DNA from: Xanthobacter sp. NM-25
GTDB lineage: Bacteria; Pseudomonadota; Alphaproteobacteria; Rhizobiales; Xanthobacteraceae
NCBI RefSeq assembly: GCF_022138605.1
Contig: NZ_JACBFS010000004.1
Location: 1 to 64,000, forward strand
Length of the DNA stretch: 64,000 bases
Reading direction: 5' to 3'
In this document: piece by piece, positions 63,040-64,000 of the stretch
Position numbering within the stretch: the stretch's first letter is position 1
Layout: every line of letters begins with the position of its first letter
Notes under the pieces: generated by a model
Told to the model about the DNA's origin: nothing
Databases searched by the model: none
The model's input: the letters and a program-made list of their open reading frames with translations, nothing else
Program-made: the position numbers and the translations under genes

Positions 63040-64000
63040 TCAGGCCGCGGCGGTGCGGCGCGAGGACGAGGGGGCAGAAGCAAGGCCGGTGAACAGGGCG
63101 GCGAGATCGGCCGCGCTCTCCATCCGGGCGATGAGGTCGGGCAGCGCCTGGCGGGCCGGCACCGGGCCGGCGGCATCGAGGAACTTGGCCCTGAGATCAC
63201 AGGCGCCGCGCACCTTGGCGACCCGCTGGGAAACGCTGCGACCATCGGCCAAGGTGATCTCCACCACCGAAAAGCGGGTGTGCGCGTCATTGCGCATGGG
63301 CGGGGCGGCCGCATCGGTGCGGCGGGCCACCTTGGCGAGCAGGTGGGCGGCATCGGCCTCCACCGGCCGCTCGTCGAAGGCATCCACCGGCAGGCGGCCG
63401 TCGATGAGGGCGCGGGCCACCACATATTCCACGCTGAAGCGGCCCTCGGTGCCGGTGGCGGGCCGCTGCACCACCAGGGGCGCGTCGCCGCCGGGTGGGA
63501 AGGTCACCGTCACCGCCGTCACCTGGGCCGGATCGATGGCGTGTTCGGTCCGCAGCGCCAGGGTGGCCTCGGCGGCGCAATGGGTGCCGGTGCAGCAGGC
63601 GAATTCCTTGAAGATCAGGCCGGGCGCCACGATCTGCCAGGGCGCGCCGAAGCCCTCCACCAGCCGTTCCGGCGCCTCGGCGCCCGCGCCGTAGGCCGTC
63701 AGGAAGCCGATGGGGCCATCGGCGAAGGCGGATGAGCCGGCAAGGCCCGCTTCGGCAAGGCTCGCGGCAAGGAGGCCGGAGCGCGCCGCGAGGCCCGCGT
63801 GCAGCGGCTTGGCATCGGTGCCGAACTGCAGTCGCAGGCCGGCGGACTGGGTGGCGGCGAGCCCCAGCGCATTGGCCGTGGCGGCGGCATCGAGCCCGAG
63901 CAGATGGGCGGCGGCCGCCGCGGCTCCGATGGTGCCCAGGGTGGCGGTGGAATGGAAGCCGAGCTCATAGTGGCGGCTGCCGAGGGCGAGGCCCAGCCGG
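63040..64000 (-). CDS. MmgE/PrpD-family protein (5' part beyond window)
   Basis: The minus-strand frame runs without a stop from 63040 to the window edge, about 320 codons. Near the edge it reads LGSRHYELGFHSTATLGTIGAAAAAAHLLGLDA, a hallmark of MmgE/PrpD (2-methylcitrate dehydratase-like) proteins, followed by QFGTDAKPLHAGLAARSG and, at about 63660, EGFGAPWQIVAPGLIFKEFACC. Full members have about 450 residues, so roughly a quarter is missing at the N-terminus. Members include dehydratases and isomerases; here it lies 23 bases upstream of a sulfur-type monooxygenase, so its substrate is probably a part of an organosulfur compound rather than methylcitrate. Confidence 0.88.
   Translation of the reverse strand, partial: RLGLALGSRHYELGFHSTATLGTIGAAAAAAHLLGLDAAATANALGLAATQSAGLRLQFGTDAKPLHAGLAARSGLLAASLAEAGLAGSSAFADGPIGFLTAYGAGAEAPERLVEGFGAPWQIVAPGLIFKEFACCTGTHCAAEATLALRTEHAIDPAQVTAVTVTFPPGGDAPLVVQRPATGTEGRFSVEYVVARALIDGRLPVDAFDERPVEADAAHLLAKVARRTDAAAPPMRNDAHTRFSVVEITLADGRSVSQRVAKVRGACDLRAKFLDAAGPVPARQALPDLIARMESAADLAALFTGLASAPSSSRRTAAA

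Overview
The window looks like the chromosome of a GC-rich alphaproteobacterium of the Xanthobacter/Azorhizobium type. Evidence for this: a glnB-glnA operon with a sigma-54 promoter, a tig-clpP-clpX-lon-hup protease block, a NDUFS4-type complex I subunit, a nitrogenase iron protein gene, and tRNA genes with encoded CCA ends. The genus is an inference from gene content; no rRNA is present.

Layout. 1-2316 is a mobile remnant: the edge of an IS3-type element that has cut a phage Rha regulator, an orphan ORF and a serine resolvase, all lying on the 3' side of tRNA-Glu. 2567-6189 holds glnA and glnB (minus) and the NAD(P)HX repair enzyme (plus). 6205-7416 encodes an exported multicopper-oxidase fold that lacks most copper ligands. 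7764-15052 carries tRNA-Leu, trigger factor, ClpP, ClpX, Lon and HU, followed by tRNA-Val and tRNA-Asp. 16022-20732 is a cell-envelope locus (SGNH hydrolase, TPR/beta-barrel protein, FecR-domain protein, glycosyltransferase). 21467-24748 is a molybdenum/nitrogenase locus: ModE, a stand-alone nifH with a -24/-12 promoter, and a YqeB/EF2563-like protein. 24777-26649 is dadA with a divergent Lrp-type regulator. 26699-29296 has tRNA-Arg, the complex I subunit and a two-component system.

29372-34324 is a tight minus-strand operon of six genes: thermostable-hemolysin-family protein, AMP-forming ligase, heme-oxygenase-like diiron protein, SDR, exported TPR protein and methyltransferase. It reads as an uncharacterised small-molecule pathway and is the best candidate here for something undescribed.

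34494-64000 is about 30 kb devoted to sulfur. It opens with a family 2B encapsulin system (rhodanese, cysteine desulfurase with a long disordered N-terminus, encapsulin shell with a cyclic-nucleotide-binding domain, serine acetyltransferase) and a divergent four-domain rhodanese. Scavenging modules follow: a flavoprotein monooxygenase with an SsuABC-type transporter, a Dpp/Opp-type transporter bracketed by two paralogous binding proteins with an SfnG-like monooxygenase, an SfnB/DszC-like oxidoreductase, two NtaA/SnaA/DszA-type monooxygenases, a second SsuABC-type transporter with two near-duplicate binding proteins, and an MmgE/PrpD protein running off the window. A plausible logic is import of organosulfur compounds, oxidative release of sulfur, and assimilation to cysteine or storage of sulfur in the encapsulin. 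AT-rich islands precede most of these transcription units and suggest shared control.
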